Positions 1 through 60,407 of a stretch of 64,000 bases of DNA are shown here, piece by piece. Every line of letters begins with the position of its first letter. The first letter of the stretch is position 1. The DNA comes from Patagioenas fasciata. Its lineage: Eukaryota; Chordata; Aves; Columbiformes; Columbidae. A program made the translations under genes and the position numbers. Below the pieces are notes generated by a model. The model did not search any database, was not told the DNA's origin, and saw only the letters and a program-made list of their open reading frames with translations. The stretch is from the NCBI RefSeq assembly GCF_037038585.1, contig NC_092560.1, forward strand, positions 59,141,049 through 59,205,048, read 5' to 3'.

Positions 1-2380
1 GTCTGTCTGAAGATTAAAGTATCAAAATAAGCATACAACCCAGACTCGTCGCGCAGGGAGCAGTGTTTCATAAGCCCATAAACAGGTGGCATAGCACATA
101 CTCCAAAGATGGGAATATTTCCAAAAGAAGTTTCAGAAGCTTTTATGGAGTAAATCTTTATCTGACTGGGGAGAAGGTTCTTATTTAGCTATCTGTTAAC
201 GTAGAGTATTTGAGTTAGCAATCCATATGGATTCATTTTGGGAGAAAAACTGAAGCACTGCCTGCAAAATGGTTTGTTCTTTTACTCTTTCAACAAAGCC
301 AGTCACCTCAATCAGGTTGTGAATGTTTTGGCAAGATGCAAATCATAAAAGAGTGTTCTAACATATACACTATATAGGAAGACTTTTTTATAGTAATTGA
401 TCGACATGGAAAGCTACAACTATTTTAAGGAGAATTTTAGCTTGGGGATTAAGGTAAGGTGGACTTCTATTGGTTCTCAAGAAGCAGAATTAAAATGCTC
501 ATAAAGGGTCCTATATTTACACAAAGATAATCAAAGAAACAAAATTAATGAGTCAAAAACCAGTCTGTGTTCATTTCCCCTATGATACTATAAAGGAAGG
601 ACCCAGTAACTGCAGAGTACACACACAGCTATTTTTTTGAGACTATAACAAGCTGGATGGTTTCCTGCTAAGCTAAATGCAAAGAAACCTTGACACTTGA
701 TCAAACTTTCCAGGTCTCAGGGAAATAGGAGGAGAGCTTATTTGGATGAACATAAGATTGCAAATTTTTTCATCAGCATCACTGCAGGTGAAGGTTGTGA
801 GAACAGCCTTATTTATACTGTAACATGATCCTTCCACCAGACATGCCAGAATGTTTTAATGTCTGAACCAGGATGCCAGGCCAGAAATTCTTGCATGTAA
901 CAAAGGCAAAATCTGGCTTCAAGAGAGATGGATGTACCCAGTGGCACATGACTAAATGTTCTCAGATTCAGGCCTTTTACTGCCCAGGGATTTCTCTAAA
1001 ATTGAAGTGAGTTTTACTGATTCCTGTTGATACTCTGAAATCCAAAGTTTGCAAATTCTATTCTGCAAGATGGCATTAGAAATCATATTTCTTTTTCATT
1101 ATAAGCCAAAATCTGGCAGAGATTTGAGAGTCAGCATATTCTGCCTGTGATCTGGCAAAGAAGATACTCTAAATTAACTAGAAGTGGGTGGGGAAATATT
1201 ATCCCTGAGGATCTTACAAGAAATAAAACCTGGAGCTTTTGAAGTTCCTTGCAAAGAAAAATAGAAAATGGCAACAGAGAAATAAACTAGAATAAATAGT
1301 AGTCACAGGAGCTACCTAGGATACACAAGATCTAGACTTGAAGTTCTTGCTCCAAATCAGACATTGGGGTCTGGGACATTCACATACATGATGATTATCC
1401 TAACAGTATCTAGAATCCTTGCTTTAGCCACTTCTTTGCAACAGTCCTATTTGGTGCAGGTAACTGGGGATTACCTGGGTCAGCAAAAGGGAGAGGAATT
1501 CCTTAGCCTAACAGTTAGAGAATTCACCTGGAATGTTGAAGCAGCAGGTGCCAGTCCCTCCACAGCACCTTCCTGGACATTGCACCTTCTGGCTATTGCC
1601 TATGCTTATGGAAGTTCAGTGGTTTTGATAGGAAGTTATGCCTGAATGTAAAATATTTCAAAACTACTGTTTATTTAAGCCAGAATTTTCCCACAAATTA
1701 CAATGGTTTCAACAACTCAACATTTCCCAATATTACTTAATTTTTTACAGAATATTTCCAAGCTGCCAAGATTCAGAGAATTTTTAATGTTGCTGACAAC
1801 TCAAACAGCAGAACTCTAGTAGGTTAAACAAACTCAAAACAAAGCCTAAAAAGAAAACCTTCTTGAGCTAGCCCACTACTAGACTAATGATACGCCACGG
1901 ATAAAGAGTTAAGCACCTAGACATGACTAGCAATTCTAATCACAGATGAGACAATTGGCTACGCTCTGCCATTTTATGCCTTTGGGAGATGGTGAAGGTC
2001 ATTCAAGTACACAGATGTGGGATGCTGAGCCTCTTAGCCAAGAAAGAAATTCCAAACTCCAAAAAACATAGCACCAGGATGCAGCACACGTAACCACATC
2101 ATTCAAAGACTGACTGTGAATCTTTAAGGCAATGCCTATGGAAAAGAATAAAAGGCCCAACAGGTGCCAGCAAGAACTGGATTTTTGTTTCTGTGACACC
2201 ATTTGTTTTCTATTACGGATATTTGCGTCTTCGGTTAACATTCCTCTGAGGTAAGACCTCATACCTGGTAACATTCATCCTGAGGCCAGGCCACGGATCT
2301 GTGTCCCTGGCACCATACAACTATTTCTGTCTTGAAACCAAAATACTCCCAAGAACCACATCGTGTTCAAGTCTGGTTTT

Positions 2381-2445
2381 GTGTTTGTTTGTTTGTTTTT
2401 TATTATTATTATTATTTTGTTTTGTTTTGGTTTGGTTTTTTTTAT
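2381..2445 (+). repeat. Low-complexity T-rich tract
   Basis: GTTT units, then TAT/ATT units, then TTTTG/TTTGG units run together over about 65 bp. Confidence 0.8.
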
Positions 2446-5400
2446 AGAGACCTGGTCACGAAAATTGTTCAGGAAGAGAAAAATGAATCATGATCCTGGA
2501 AAGAGACCCTGAGCACGTACAAAAGACCATATGGTAACGATCAAAGTTGAGGGAAAACAAAAAGCTGCCTTCCACCTGCAAAAGAGGATTGTCTGAAGAT
2601 AGTGAAATGGGAATGCTTTGAAGATAAGCCATCACGCAGTGTGGGAAAAGGAGGCAAGATGTGAAACCTGGTATTGAGACAATTTCCTAAGGTGTACTCT
2701 GTGATAGGTGAGTGGCAGAGCCAGGTGCTGATTATTTTCTACCCTGTTCTAACATGTAAAAGTCAGCAGAAGTGCTAATTTTGCTACCTGCTTTTGCTCA
2801 TAACCTGCTTTCCAGTGCGTAGAAAGCAGGCAGAGGAGAAACTGAAAATGATCTCAGCTCTTTCTTTCAAAATATTCTACGTAGTCAGTCATCTCCCACT
2901 CCTGAAGTGGGATTCCTATGTTGTCTTCCATGGTCTTCTCCTGGCTCTCTTCAGGAAGATAAAGGCTTAATTTCAAGCACAGGCTCCGCAATTTCTCTCT
3001 CCTGTGCTTCTTAATCTGTCTGAAATCTGAAGGTAGGAACTAATGGGAAGTGAGGATGGTATTTTTGAGGTCACATCAAGAGAAGTGAGTATACCTAACT
3101 CTCCGCTCCTCTATTGCACTCATTGGTAGCATCTATGACTCCTTCAGAAAGCATATGGAGTATTGAGACATAGGCAGGTCTTCGATACTGCACCAAAGTA
3201 CTAGTCTGGAGGAAAAAAAAAAAAAGTAAAAAAAGGCATTTCTTGGCCATTCTTTGTAGCCAAGATGGATGCTTCAGCCATCCTTTTTAAAGGAGGCAGA
3301 CAAAAATCCACAAGGAACTTGAGATAATATAACAAAATGAAAATATGTATGTAATTCAACCTTAAGCTGTGCAAAGCAAGGAGATTCAGATCTGGAAATA
3401 TAAATTCAACAGTTTTAATATCCCTCAGATAGATTATATTTTACTGATCAGAAGCTAATTATCTCTCAGTCATGAAGAGTGGTATTCGTGATTAGACTTC
3501 AGGTGTTTACAGTGGAGACGGCAGTAACTTAACTAGCCTCTGTTTATAGCCATAAGTGATCATAGTGGCTTTGTCTAGCCCAGGTCCTGTTTCTGATGGG
3601 GAGCAAATGCAGACAGGTGTCTAGCTCTGTAGAGATGCTTGCCATGTCCCACACCTTTGAGTAGTCACAGCCTCTAGCCATTTGTGCTTTAAGGACTTCT
3701 ATGCTAGAGGTGGCTTCTATGTGTTTAATAACCCTTAATGATTTTTTTTTTCCCCAATATCCTGCTTAGTCTCTTTTCTGAGACATGAACATTCAACATT
3801 CACATCACACACATGGCAGGAGACAAAAAGCTACTTCTAATGTTCTATGCATCTCACCTCTTCAGATTTCTATACTAGCTATATTAATCAAAACCCACCA
3901 GCCATCAAAAGAATCCAGATGAAGTGTGGATATTCACATTGTGGATAGGTAGGCAGTTCTCACATCACCTCACTTTCAAGCAGATACTGGAAGATGTTGG
4001 CATTTGCAGTTTTACAGCAAGTTACAGTGATGGGCTGCAGCAAAGTTATTTCCAACTTAGAGTTATTTTAAAAATATGGATTATATTCAGAGCAGCAGGT
4101 TTTGCTTTTTTACAGCCTCATTATTTAAAGTACTTTTGTTTAAATAATTTTACTTAAATAGTTATTATACTTATGCTAGTGAAGCTCTTAGAAGCTAGTT
4201 ACTGCACATTGTCAGTGCTGTGGTTCACTACTCCTTATTGAGGCAAACATACCTTTTGGTCCCAAATTCTATTTCATGTATAGCTGCAAAGAGCAGTTGC
4301 AAACTAAGGATCATGAACATGGAAATTAAAACAAACTTATTTAGTGGAACTGGTAAAATATTTAGTAGTTTGTTTTTCAGTGTCTTGGTGAAGCTTGTTC
4401 ATGCAACGAGATTTTACGTCTGTTCTAGTTATTGGGTATTATAGATATTTGAATGCTACACTTCAGGATGTTGACTGGTAAAATAAGTTTGCTGTCATTG
4501 CCCCAATAATAAGCTGGTAATCTGTCTTGCCAAAGAGAGACAGAAAAATGCACCATCAGAAAGATAAAACTTGAATGACCCACGCAACAGATTAACGAAT
4601 AAGACAGTCTGCAATGTAAAGGGCACTGTAACTGCAGGATTTCCCCAGCCATGTGGATCACTCAAAAATATTTTCTCAAGCACTGTGCAGACATCCCAAC
4701 TGAAGCAATAAAATTGGCCAGGTGGGGGAAATGAGAAGAAAGAAAAAATAAATTTTGTTTCTGAGCAGCTTTATAATTTTAACAAAACACCTATTTGGCA
4801 ACAACATCACATCATGTAAACCAAAACAGCAAAACATCCAAGAACTAATCAGAAAATGTGCTGTAATAAGTAGAGAAATGACTAGGCACTGCCTGTAGTA
4901 AGCAGCATGTTCTGGTTTTAAATTTACAATATTTCTCAGTCTGGTGTTTTACCTTCCTGAGCTGGTTAAGGCAGAAGGCAGCAATGACAAGCTTACATTT
5001 GATTAGAAAAATCATCTCAGCACACTGATTACAGCTTTGCATACATATACCTATAAAAGACAACCAAGGCGTGCTTAAAGAAAACAGCTTTACTTGTTAG
5101 ACATGCGAAGACTTTCCTCATCTCTACCTAATACAGAGAAATTAAAATATCTTCCAGTACTTACAGGCACAATACTAGAATAAAGACTTCAGCTGACTTA
5201 GCGATACCTTTTTAAGAATAATTGTACTTACTTATAAAGTCAAGCCATTGTTTTACTGGGATGTCTTACGAGCATTAACTGTATGTATAATATGAAAATA
5301 TTTAATCTTCATTTAAATACTTGTGCAATAATAGACAACAATTTTGAACCTGTGAAATTTAGCTCCATGTAGGTATCTGAGTATGATAACCTGTTTAAAA

Positions 5401-6762
5401 AAAAAAAAAGATGATGACTGAAGATCATGATGGTCTGTAGTAAATCTCCATCAGCTTCAAAGTGGAAATTGTTTGTCACCATTGATCACAAAACATTGAG
5501 AAACACAATAGTATGAAATGTGTGAACGCCATCCTGGCAAAAAGTACTAATAACAGTCCTTTTGTGCCAGATTAGGATACTGACATGAACAAAACCAGCT
5601 TTAACAGTGGCCAATAGTGACAGCCAAGAAAAGAAAACAAAACCAGGGCTACTCCAAGGATACCCTTTCCCAGATGCCAGCAGCTTTAGCTCAGGGCTTT
5701 TTCTAAACAGGAAACTTTTTTATGTTTAATGCAAACTTTTATCGCATGCATTTCTTGTGTTGAATTTGGGGTACTGTAAAGTTAGTTTTGGTAGTGAAAA
5801 AGTTGCCCATTAATTTAAAAATCTGCTATGTGAAAAATGTACTAGTTTAAACTGCATCCTCATGAGTTTGTTGATCTGCCTCTGCATGAAAAACACTGAA
5901 TACTTATTAATATACACTATTCTCTGCACCCCTTGTGATTTTAGAGGCCACAACCATACACATGCTCAGTTCTCTCTCCTGGAGACTGAGTTGCTAATTC
6001 CACCCTACAGATTTGCTCCTCAAAAAAATGATACTTTCAAGTATGCTGTTGTCTCTCACTGTAACCTTAGGGAATTCTGAAAGCCCTCCATAAATCCAAA
6101 CTATGTAAATCATCTTTCCTCCATATTCACCAACTCCTCTGAAGAACATGAAAGTGAATTATGTCTAAAACAGGATATAAAAATGATATGTCAATTGGTC
6201 TATCTGTTCACAGCACTATAGAGGGTTTTTATTTTTGTTCGTGGTGTTGTTTGTTTTTCTTTTGAGGGGAAACCCCAGAACTCAATAAACTAAAACCCCA
6301 AACCTGTCACCTGTTATTCAGCTAGAGGTTTAAGCAAAATATTTAAGCCACAGATAATAAAGTTTCAATTTTGAATTCCTTCAGGGCTGCCACAAGACTA
6401 CTGTCTGACCGTTATATTTATTCTAATCAACTTGTCCAAAAAGGTTTTCTATACAGGAAGGGTTCAAGACAGGAACCCTTCTGCCATTCCTCATGATGAA
6501 CATGGATGGAAGTATCAGTATTTTGAATCCAAATGAAATCCACATTTTAATACAATTTCAAAATAATTTGCCTTTGTTGGTGTTGTTCTATTAACTTGCT
6601 GTAGGCACATTTATTTTAGTGAACTTGTCATGTTGGTGATATATTCCAGCATTAATCAAATAACAATTAAAAATAAATTCCTCTCAGAATGTACAAATAA
6701 GAACAAGGATTTATGAAAGTAAGCTGCCTTGCTAGACATACCATAACTTACAACTGTCTAAA

Positions 6763-6811
6763 TTTTTTTTTTTTTTTTTTTTTTTTTTAGGTTACTTCAG
6801 GTTTCTTTATT
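6763..6811 (-). repeat. 26-nt poly(T) with adjacent poly(A) signal: retrocopy-like tail
   Basis: On the minus strand, AATAAA (6811-6806) is followed 17 nt later by 26 consecutive A residues (6788-6763). A perfect signal at the normal cleavage distance before a long A tract is the signature of a reverse-transcribed mRNA end. The sequence before it (minus strand, about 7000 to 6790) was not recognised as any gene, and I could not find a convincing target-site duplication. Confidence 0.4.
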
Positions 6812-7754
6812 TGCATAACAAAATATGTTGGCATGCCCAGTAACCAAACATAAAGTTAGATAACTGTATCTCTGGCAAAACCAAACCACAGAAGCTCCTG
6901 GTGTTAAATTACAGGCAAGAGCTAAAATTAGTCCAAATCAGCTTCTCTCTTCTACTACATAATAAAACTTTGCAGAGAAGGATAATTAAATTTTCCATTT
7001 CAGAGTATCACTTAATAGTCTGATTTGTTTTAAATTATCCATCAAACTGTAGAGTTAAGGATTACACTGTTAGAAACCTGAAACCGTGCTTTTAGTTTCC
7101 TGACAGTCTTTTGGTTCCATTACAATATCAGGATTTTGAGAGTTTGCATGGCCTTTGTTATAACAAAAAAAAAAAATCTTTGTTGCAATTATGAACACTG
7201 CCAATCTCAAAATAACTTGGTATCTTGCAAATGTAATTTTATCACAACAGAACTATGCAAAATATATTGGAGTATTTGCAGGTATGCACCTACATTTTGT
7301 CAGGAGTCCTATACTGCAAAGTAGATATTGTTATTGGTAGTTAACCATAGAATGGGGAGGATTTACTTCCAGCATTTGAATTTGGCTTAGGTACAGGACA
7401 AACCATAAAATATAAAGGTTAGGACCATTCTGAGCATTCAGAGCACAGCTAGACCTGGGTTGGTTTGGGTTTTGTTTCTCTGTGGCTCATTACCAAATTG
7501 ATGTAAACAGGGATATATTAAACAGAACAGAATTCATTGCAAAGAACTTCGGAGAAAAATGCCAGGAGGGGGGAAATAAAAATGTGGGGTAAAAGGAAAA
7601 AAGTTAAAATAGCATAAAACCACTCCTGGTTTTAAACAGCTTTTGAAACTCATGTATGAAAATCTTAATCTCATCAAAAGACATCTAAAAAAATCTGCCA
7701 CACACCTTGTAGAGCTGATGGAAGTAAAAGCAGTAGCATATGGGAGGAAGAAGA

Positions 7755-7772
7755 TGCTGCTGCTGCTGCTGC
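7755..7772 (+). repeat. (TGC)6 microsatellite
   Basis: Six perfect TGC units in non-coding flank. Confidence 0.85.
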
Positions 7773-9314
7773 TTCTCTCTTAAAAGAAGGAACTTTCGCC
7801 CAGATTTGACAAGAATAATCCAAACTTCATTGTGATATGTAGCTGGCTGAGACAGCACTGACCGGTAATAAGCCTTTTTGACTAAACTGATGATACTATG
7901 CAATAATCTGCTAGAAATGGGAAAAGACTTTGTCCAGTAGCAGGGTTCTGCCTCCAGTACTTCACAAAATATATCTACACAAGTCCAAGTGTATCCTGCT
8001 TCTGGTCAGCTCCTGTTATATTTGCAAAAGACTTTCCACAATAAAGGAAGCTACAAAACTAAGGAAAACTTCTCAAATCTACATAGCTCAATGAGAGAGT
8101 GTAAATGTGTACAGCTCCTCTACAGTGCCGGCATGCAATTCCTTAATACTCTTTTGGTTGTTATTGCTATGTAAGGCAACATGAAAATCCCACTGGGTAA
8201 AGAACACGTTCTGTTTTTTGGGGAGCTTTAAACTTTTTCTTTTCCCATTAATGATTTTAATACTTCTGGAAGCTTAGAGGATTACTGCCATCAAAAACTT
8301 TGATTACTTGGGTGCAGCACAGCTACATCTACCATCAAGACGAATATTTAACCTTGTTCAGCATTTCTACCAGGCTTGAGTCCTCAAAATCTCTTCAGAT
8401 TTCGATTTTTAGATCAATGGTTAAGGACACTAAAAAAACCTTATTATGGGAGTTTACCTGATGTGTCTTTTGTTTTGACATACTCAAGATCTGAGAGCAA
8501 TTTTACCTGTCATAACACCCTGCAGAGTAGATAGAAGCTGGAGTTTACAAATGAAACGTTCATGTCTGCAGGTACTTAACTAAAGAGTCAGATCACCTTG
8601 TACAGCTTCAGTTGAAGCCTAGTGCTGTAGTATCCTGATAAACTAATTAAAGAGTAATGAGATTTAGTATCTAGTAGATTTTTTTGATCTCTAAAATGTA
8701 TTCCTGTTGTCTTCTGCAAACGCTTGTACTCAATTTCACTTCTAGGGTCTGAAGACTACAGCAATGACAATCCACTCTCTTGCACTGTCAGTATGCTCAT
8801 TCTTAAGAAGTCATCCAAAAGGTGAAAAAAATCCAAGTCCTAGGAAAGTAATGGGAGCAAAAGCAGGTCTGGGCTCAAACACAACTTAAAGACTTGAAGG
8901 TGGGGTGCACACTACAGAATCACAATGAACATCCACATTTAAAGAATAAAGAAAAAGCTTTCTTCCTCAGGAAGTGGGGAAGGGGACTTAACAAATTCTG
9001 TTCTGAATATTTCCATTATCTTAGCAGGAGAAACAAACAAACAAAAAAAGAAACAGTGCTCTATGTAAAACTTATTCTAATTACAAGAAGTATACACCAA
9101 TATGTAGCAATTTCATATATTATTTGTCTAAAGGTACTGTTAGATATCTAACATTTATCAGTCATTTCCCTGGACTACATAGTTTCAAAAAACAAGCTGT
9201 GCATCTGCTGTATAAGACACCCAGGTACTTTTCAACTTTAGTGTTGACAACTAATAAAGCCTGAAGACCATTAAATTAAGATTTTGCTATTCTTCATTTG
9301 CAAAACACAGAAGA

Positions 9315-9372
9315 AAACCTAAACCAAAGCCAAACCAAACAAAAAAAACCCAACCAAACAAAAAAAAAAATC
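9315..9372 (+). repeat. A/C-rich low-complexity tract
   Basis: Irregular AAACC/CCAAA units with two A runs of 8 to 10. Simple low-complexity DNA. Confidence 0.7.
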
Positions 9373-10612
9373 CTCCAAAACAAATTACTTTTCTTATACT
9401 GTCTCCTTAGTAAGATCAGCGTATTAAGCTGGAATACAAAGAGATACAGTAGATTCTGGACTGGTAAGATTCCGGATTGGTGCACTTTGGTGTTCCTGGA
9501 GGACTTCAGGCTTCACTGCACAATGCAGCATTCAAAATTCAATAGGAAGATGAATTGGAATAACCGTTCTTGTCTGTGATAGGAAAATAGTGACATCAGC
9601 AAAATGGTTGATTACACTGAAACTGGGTCAAAAACAATGCCTTAAACAAATGTTAGCCAGCATATAGGGCAGCTGGTTAAAACCAATACTATAATCACAT
9701 GTGAGCAACACAAGGTAGTTTTATGTCTTCTTTTAGCCAGAATTCAGTGCATAGTACTTACACCATTCTTTAGATCTATGTGGAGAGAGCTGTCTCAACT
9801 GTTTCTTGTGTGACAGTTGGGATAAGGCTTCTAGTTGCATACGAAAAAGCCGTACCTTTGCCCATTTGTGAGAGTGTTCACCGATCATGTGTTCATGTCC
9901 AAATTTGTAAGTAAAAGATACAAGAAAAATGAATAAATCAAAATCCATAGACATAGAACCAAGAATTCCAAACATAATATTTTGCACTGTTAAAATGAAT
10001 AATTTAATGCCATGTGAGACAAACTGAGCTCAGGCTATATATTCAATGTTAAGCTGAGATGCTACCACCACATTTCTTAGTTTCAGTTTTGGAGAACATC
10101 GTAGAGAAACAACGGCAACTTCGGTCTTTTGGACTAAACCTTCCTCATATCCAACACAAAACCCAGTGCTTTTTATTCCATGGAATAATGACAATATTAA
10201 TTTGGGCAAAAAGGAGATTATATAATATACCTTTATACAGAATAGTCTACGTTATAATCAAATGTTAAGTTTTATGTAACAGTATTTGCTATTCAATTGA
10301 CAAGCTTCTCTTGTATACAAAGAGAAAGAAAAAACCCTGGCTTCTACTGAGAAATCTACTGTAAATCGAAGGCTGGTAGGTTTAAACAAGATAGTGAATA
10401 TAAAATTACCATCAAAGATAAACCATAATCTTCAAAGTTGCAGCTGATTTCAAACATTCCTTTTGATAAATTCCTAGTACAGCATTTTTTTTGGAAGTAT
10501 GAACACTCCAAATCTCCTCTATTTATAGGGAAGTTTCTAACAGGTTCAATTGGAGACATCAAAAACATTTTAAATAGACATCACAAGATGCATCTGTAGT
10601 TTAAAGGTCAAA

Positions 10613-10618
10613 TTTATT
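10613..10618 (-). terminator. Distal poly(A) signal of NDUFS4
   Basis: A canonical AATAAA on the minus strand, about 81 nt past the stop codon, is followed by a GT-rich stretch. It is the better placed of the two signals. Confidence 0.6.
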
Positions 10619-10669
10619 AGGAGATTAAGAGATGTATTATACATGGACTATAAATATAGCACAGCTGAC

Positions 10670-10675
10670 TTTATT
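10670..10675 (-). terminator. Proximal poly(A) signal of NDUFS4
   Basis: A canonical AATAAA lies on the minus strand 24 nt past the stop codon, in the context GTGAATAAAGTCAG. Confidence 0.6.
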
Positions 10676-10699
10676 CACAGTCAGACAGGCAATGCCAAC

Positions 10700-57849
<47,150 letters not shown>

Positions 57850-57931
57850 GACGCTCGCCACAGCCGCTGGGAGACGGCGGCGTCGCAGGGCCAAACCTCC
57901 TCCGCCCAGACAGGAAACGCGAAGGCGAGGG

Positions 57932-57936
57932 CGGAA
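57932..57936 (+). promoter_or_regulatory. Candidate ETS/GABPA (NRF-2) core
   Basis: CGGAA lies about 83 bp upstream of the ATG. ETS-family GABPA sites near the start are common in genes for respiratory subunits. A five-base match alone is weak evidence. Confidence 0.3.
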
Positions 57937-57959
57937 AGAGGGATCGGGAGGGGTGGGCA

Positions 57960-57968
57960 GGGCGGGGG
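57960..57968 (+). promoter_or_regulatory. Candidate Sp1-type GC box
   Basis: The GC-box core gggcggggg lies about 110 bp upstream of the NDUFS4 ATG within the CpG island. It is a motif match only; occupancy is unknown. Confidence 0.4.
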
Positions 57969-60386
57969 AGAGGGTGCCATGGAGTCATGGAGCCATGGCG
58001 AGCGGGTTGGGGCTGCTGGCACCCCATGGCTAGTGCTGGGGACGATCAGGCCTGACGGACGGAGCCTCGTGGAGGAGCCGTGCGGACGTTTGGGGCACAG
58101 CCGCCCCAGCTGCACGTTTTGTGGCAGCTTCGTGCGTGACGCCACCATCTCGATGGCAGAGGACGAGCTCCCGAGAGGGACGGCGCGGGCCCCAGCGGCC
58201 TCACCGTGTCCCTGGCGGCGGCTCGGCCGGCCGGTGTGTGCCGGGGGGCGGGCCCGGGCAGGGGGGCACGGCGGCCTCCGAGCGCCTGGAGCCGCTGCTG
58301 CTCGGGGACAAAAGCGGTGGGACGGGTATTTTGGGCCCCTTTCTTCCCATTGCGTTTCTCAGGCAAAATGTCACACTCGGTACAAAGACATCAAAGCTTT
58401 GGTGTATCTTCTTGCATCTGTTTTTAAACATTAAGTTGCAGTATCTAAAGTGTATCCACGTTCTTGGTCTGCTAAGATAGGTTTCAAACATACTGTGGTA
58501 CTTCTAGGAGTTGTGTTTTGGTTCTAAACCAATTCCAGCCTTATTTCCCTTATTTGCAAGACACCGTTCTCTTAAAAGGGAGTCACATACTTAATACATT
58601 AACTGTAAAAGGGAAGTAAATAAAAGTACTTACACTCTGGAAGCATTAGGGTGGTGTGTTCATGGTTAAAGAAGACAGATTGCTAAATGAAGAGTCAAAT
58701 ACGATTGTGTTCAGTGCCAAAACCTCAAAATGCATGGTGCGAAAGCACACCGTTACACTAGGATCTGTAATGTGAAGGATTGAAAAGTTTTTGGTTCTGG
58801 GGCAGGGGAAAGGTGATATTCTTAAAATTGTTCCAATTATTTCTATATTAAAAATCTGATGACATTTTGAAAAAGAGCTTAGTTAAAGTTCAGCTTCAGT
58901 TTTACTGAAAAAAATATTTAAAAGTTTGTTAAGCAAGAAAATGACAAAATTCCTACAGGAGGAGATGTTGGTTTTGACTAACTGTTTTTGCATTGCTTCA
59001 GGAGAAGCCAGCGTTGTTCTCAATTTTGACAGCACAGTGTGACAGGGTCAGATGCAAAAATTCTGCACAAGCAAGTAAATTCAGCATTTTCCTGCCCCAA
59101 ATAAAGGGAGACAGAAGAATAATAGTTCTGATGAAAAGTTAAACTTCCAACGAATGTTTTCTGCAGTTATCAAATCAACAGAGCATTAATTTCCGATGAG
59201 AACAAACAAGCAACACCCTTGTATTATATAACCCTCATTAAATGTCAGACCTAGAGCCATCTTTTATTAGGCAAAGGTTGCAAAATACTTTCTATTGTAA
59301 ATCATCCTGTTAGAACTTTCCACACTTAAATATGTAATTTTCTATGCTTCCTACTCGTCAAATACTTCTGAGTTGTGAGGAAATGAAAGTGTGTACTTTT
59401 TTCGCTTTCAAAATAGCAACAACGCTGTGGAAAAAGAAGAAAAGTGAAAAATCTTCCTGATCAGCATAAGATAGAGACACAGTAAGGACAGTGGTTTAGA
59501 AATTGGTGGCTTTACAGGTAGGAACATTTAAATTTAATTTTTTAGTCATTAGTGAATATCTTCAAAGTAAGATTTAGAAAGACAGACAGCAGGAGTGATT
59601 TTGTAGCAATGATGAATTGAAGTGAATATGGGGAAATAATAGCCTTTGTTGAATGCAGGTGGGAAAATACCCCTAACATTCGAACTTGCAAGTTTTTCTT
59701 CAGGGATTTTGAGAGAAAGACTTGAAAAACTGTTCTCCAAAGTTTTTTTGTTATTTTTTTTTTCAACTACATCAGTTTTAAACCTAATAATGCATGCTAC
59801 CTCTTGCACCAAACCTTCAGTCACATGCAGATAGACATAGTAATAGTGTCTGCATCTTGAGAAATTCATGAATTTTTCTCTTCCAAAATCTTTTTCCAGT
59901 GGATGAGTGATGGTAGGCTAGAGGAGGCATTTGTACCAACTTCTATTATATTTACTTGGACTAATCTGAACTTGTCCCTTTCATGGTGCTTCAGCTAGGA
60001 GAGATATCTGTCATTTCTGGAAGCAGAGGAAGATTTTACAGTTGTTCAGAGACAGCAGTGGTTTGGTGAGACCAGTTGGCCTTGAGGGCAACTGAGGCAA
60101 ATTATTTCAGTCTGTCTACTTTGCATCAGCTGGCAGATCACCGTAGCTCAGCCAAGGGATAGATCCAGCATTCAGGATGTTTATTGTTTTCTTCCACTGT
60201 CAGAGATGGAGCTGGTTGTTTGGGGAGCACATGAAGGCTCCCGTGCTTCGTGTGGCTCAGTTCTTTGAGCTCCTGCTTGCCTTGCTGCCTCTTTGGGTGG
60301 GGGAAGAACCGAAGTAGCAGACGGCAGCTGGAATTTGGAGCTGCCACCTTATTAACTGAATCTGTCAAAGCAGGGTGCCAAATTCA

Positions 60387-60407
60387 GGAGCTGCCTTTGG
60401 CAGCTCC
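60387..60407. repeat. Perfect hairpin, 9-bp stem, 3-nt loop
   Basis: ggagctgcc (60387-60395), TTT loop, ggcagctcc (60399-60407). It lies in a GC-elevated block upstream of NDUFS4. Confidence 0.8.

Larger units (their letters stand above)
1..10594. other. Downstream flank of NDUFS4, no gene recognised
   Basis: A+T-rich sequence with only short open frames (none over 98 codons), none with a recognisable domain. By synteny with human the next gene on this side would be ARL15, converging on NDUFS4, but no ARL15 coding exon was found here. Local items are a T/G and TAT-rich tract (2381-2445), a poly(T) tract with an adjacent poly(A) signal (6763-6811), a short TGC repeat (7755-7772) and an A/C-rich tract (about 9315-9372). 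Confidence 0.8.
10595..10699 (-). other. NDUFS4: NDUFS4 3' UTR with two poly(A) signals
   Basis: Downstream of the TAG the minus strand has AATAAA at 10675-10670, only 24 nt after the stop, and a second AATAAA at 10618-10613, about 81 nt after it. A TTGTGATGTCTATTT stretch follows the second signal and could be the downstream GU/U-rich element. Both predict a very short 3' UTR, of roughly 45 or 105 nt. The left boundary given is an estimate, since the cleavage site is not readable from sequence. Confidence 0.7.

Noticed and set aside
1-10594. Search for ARL15 exons (next gene by human synteny)
   Set aside because: No recognisable small-GTPase motif in any frame of this stretch.
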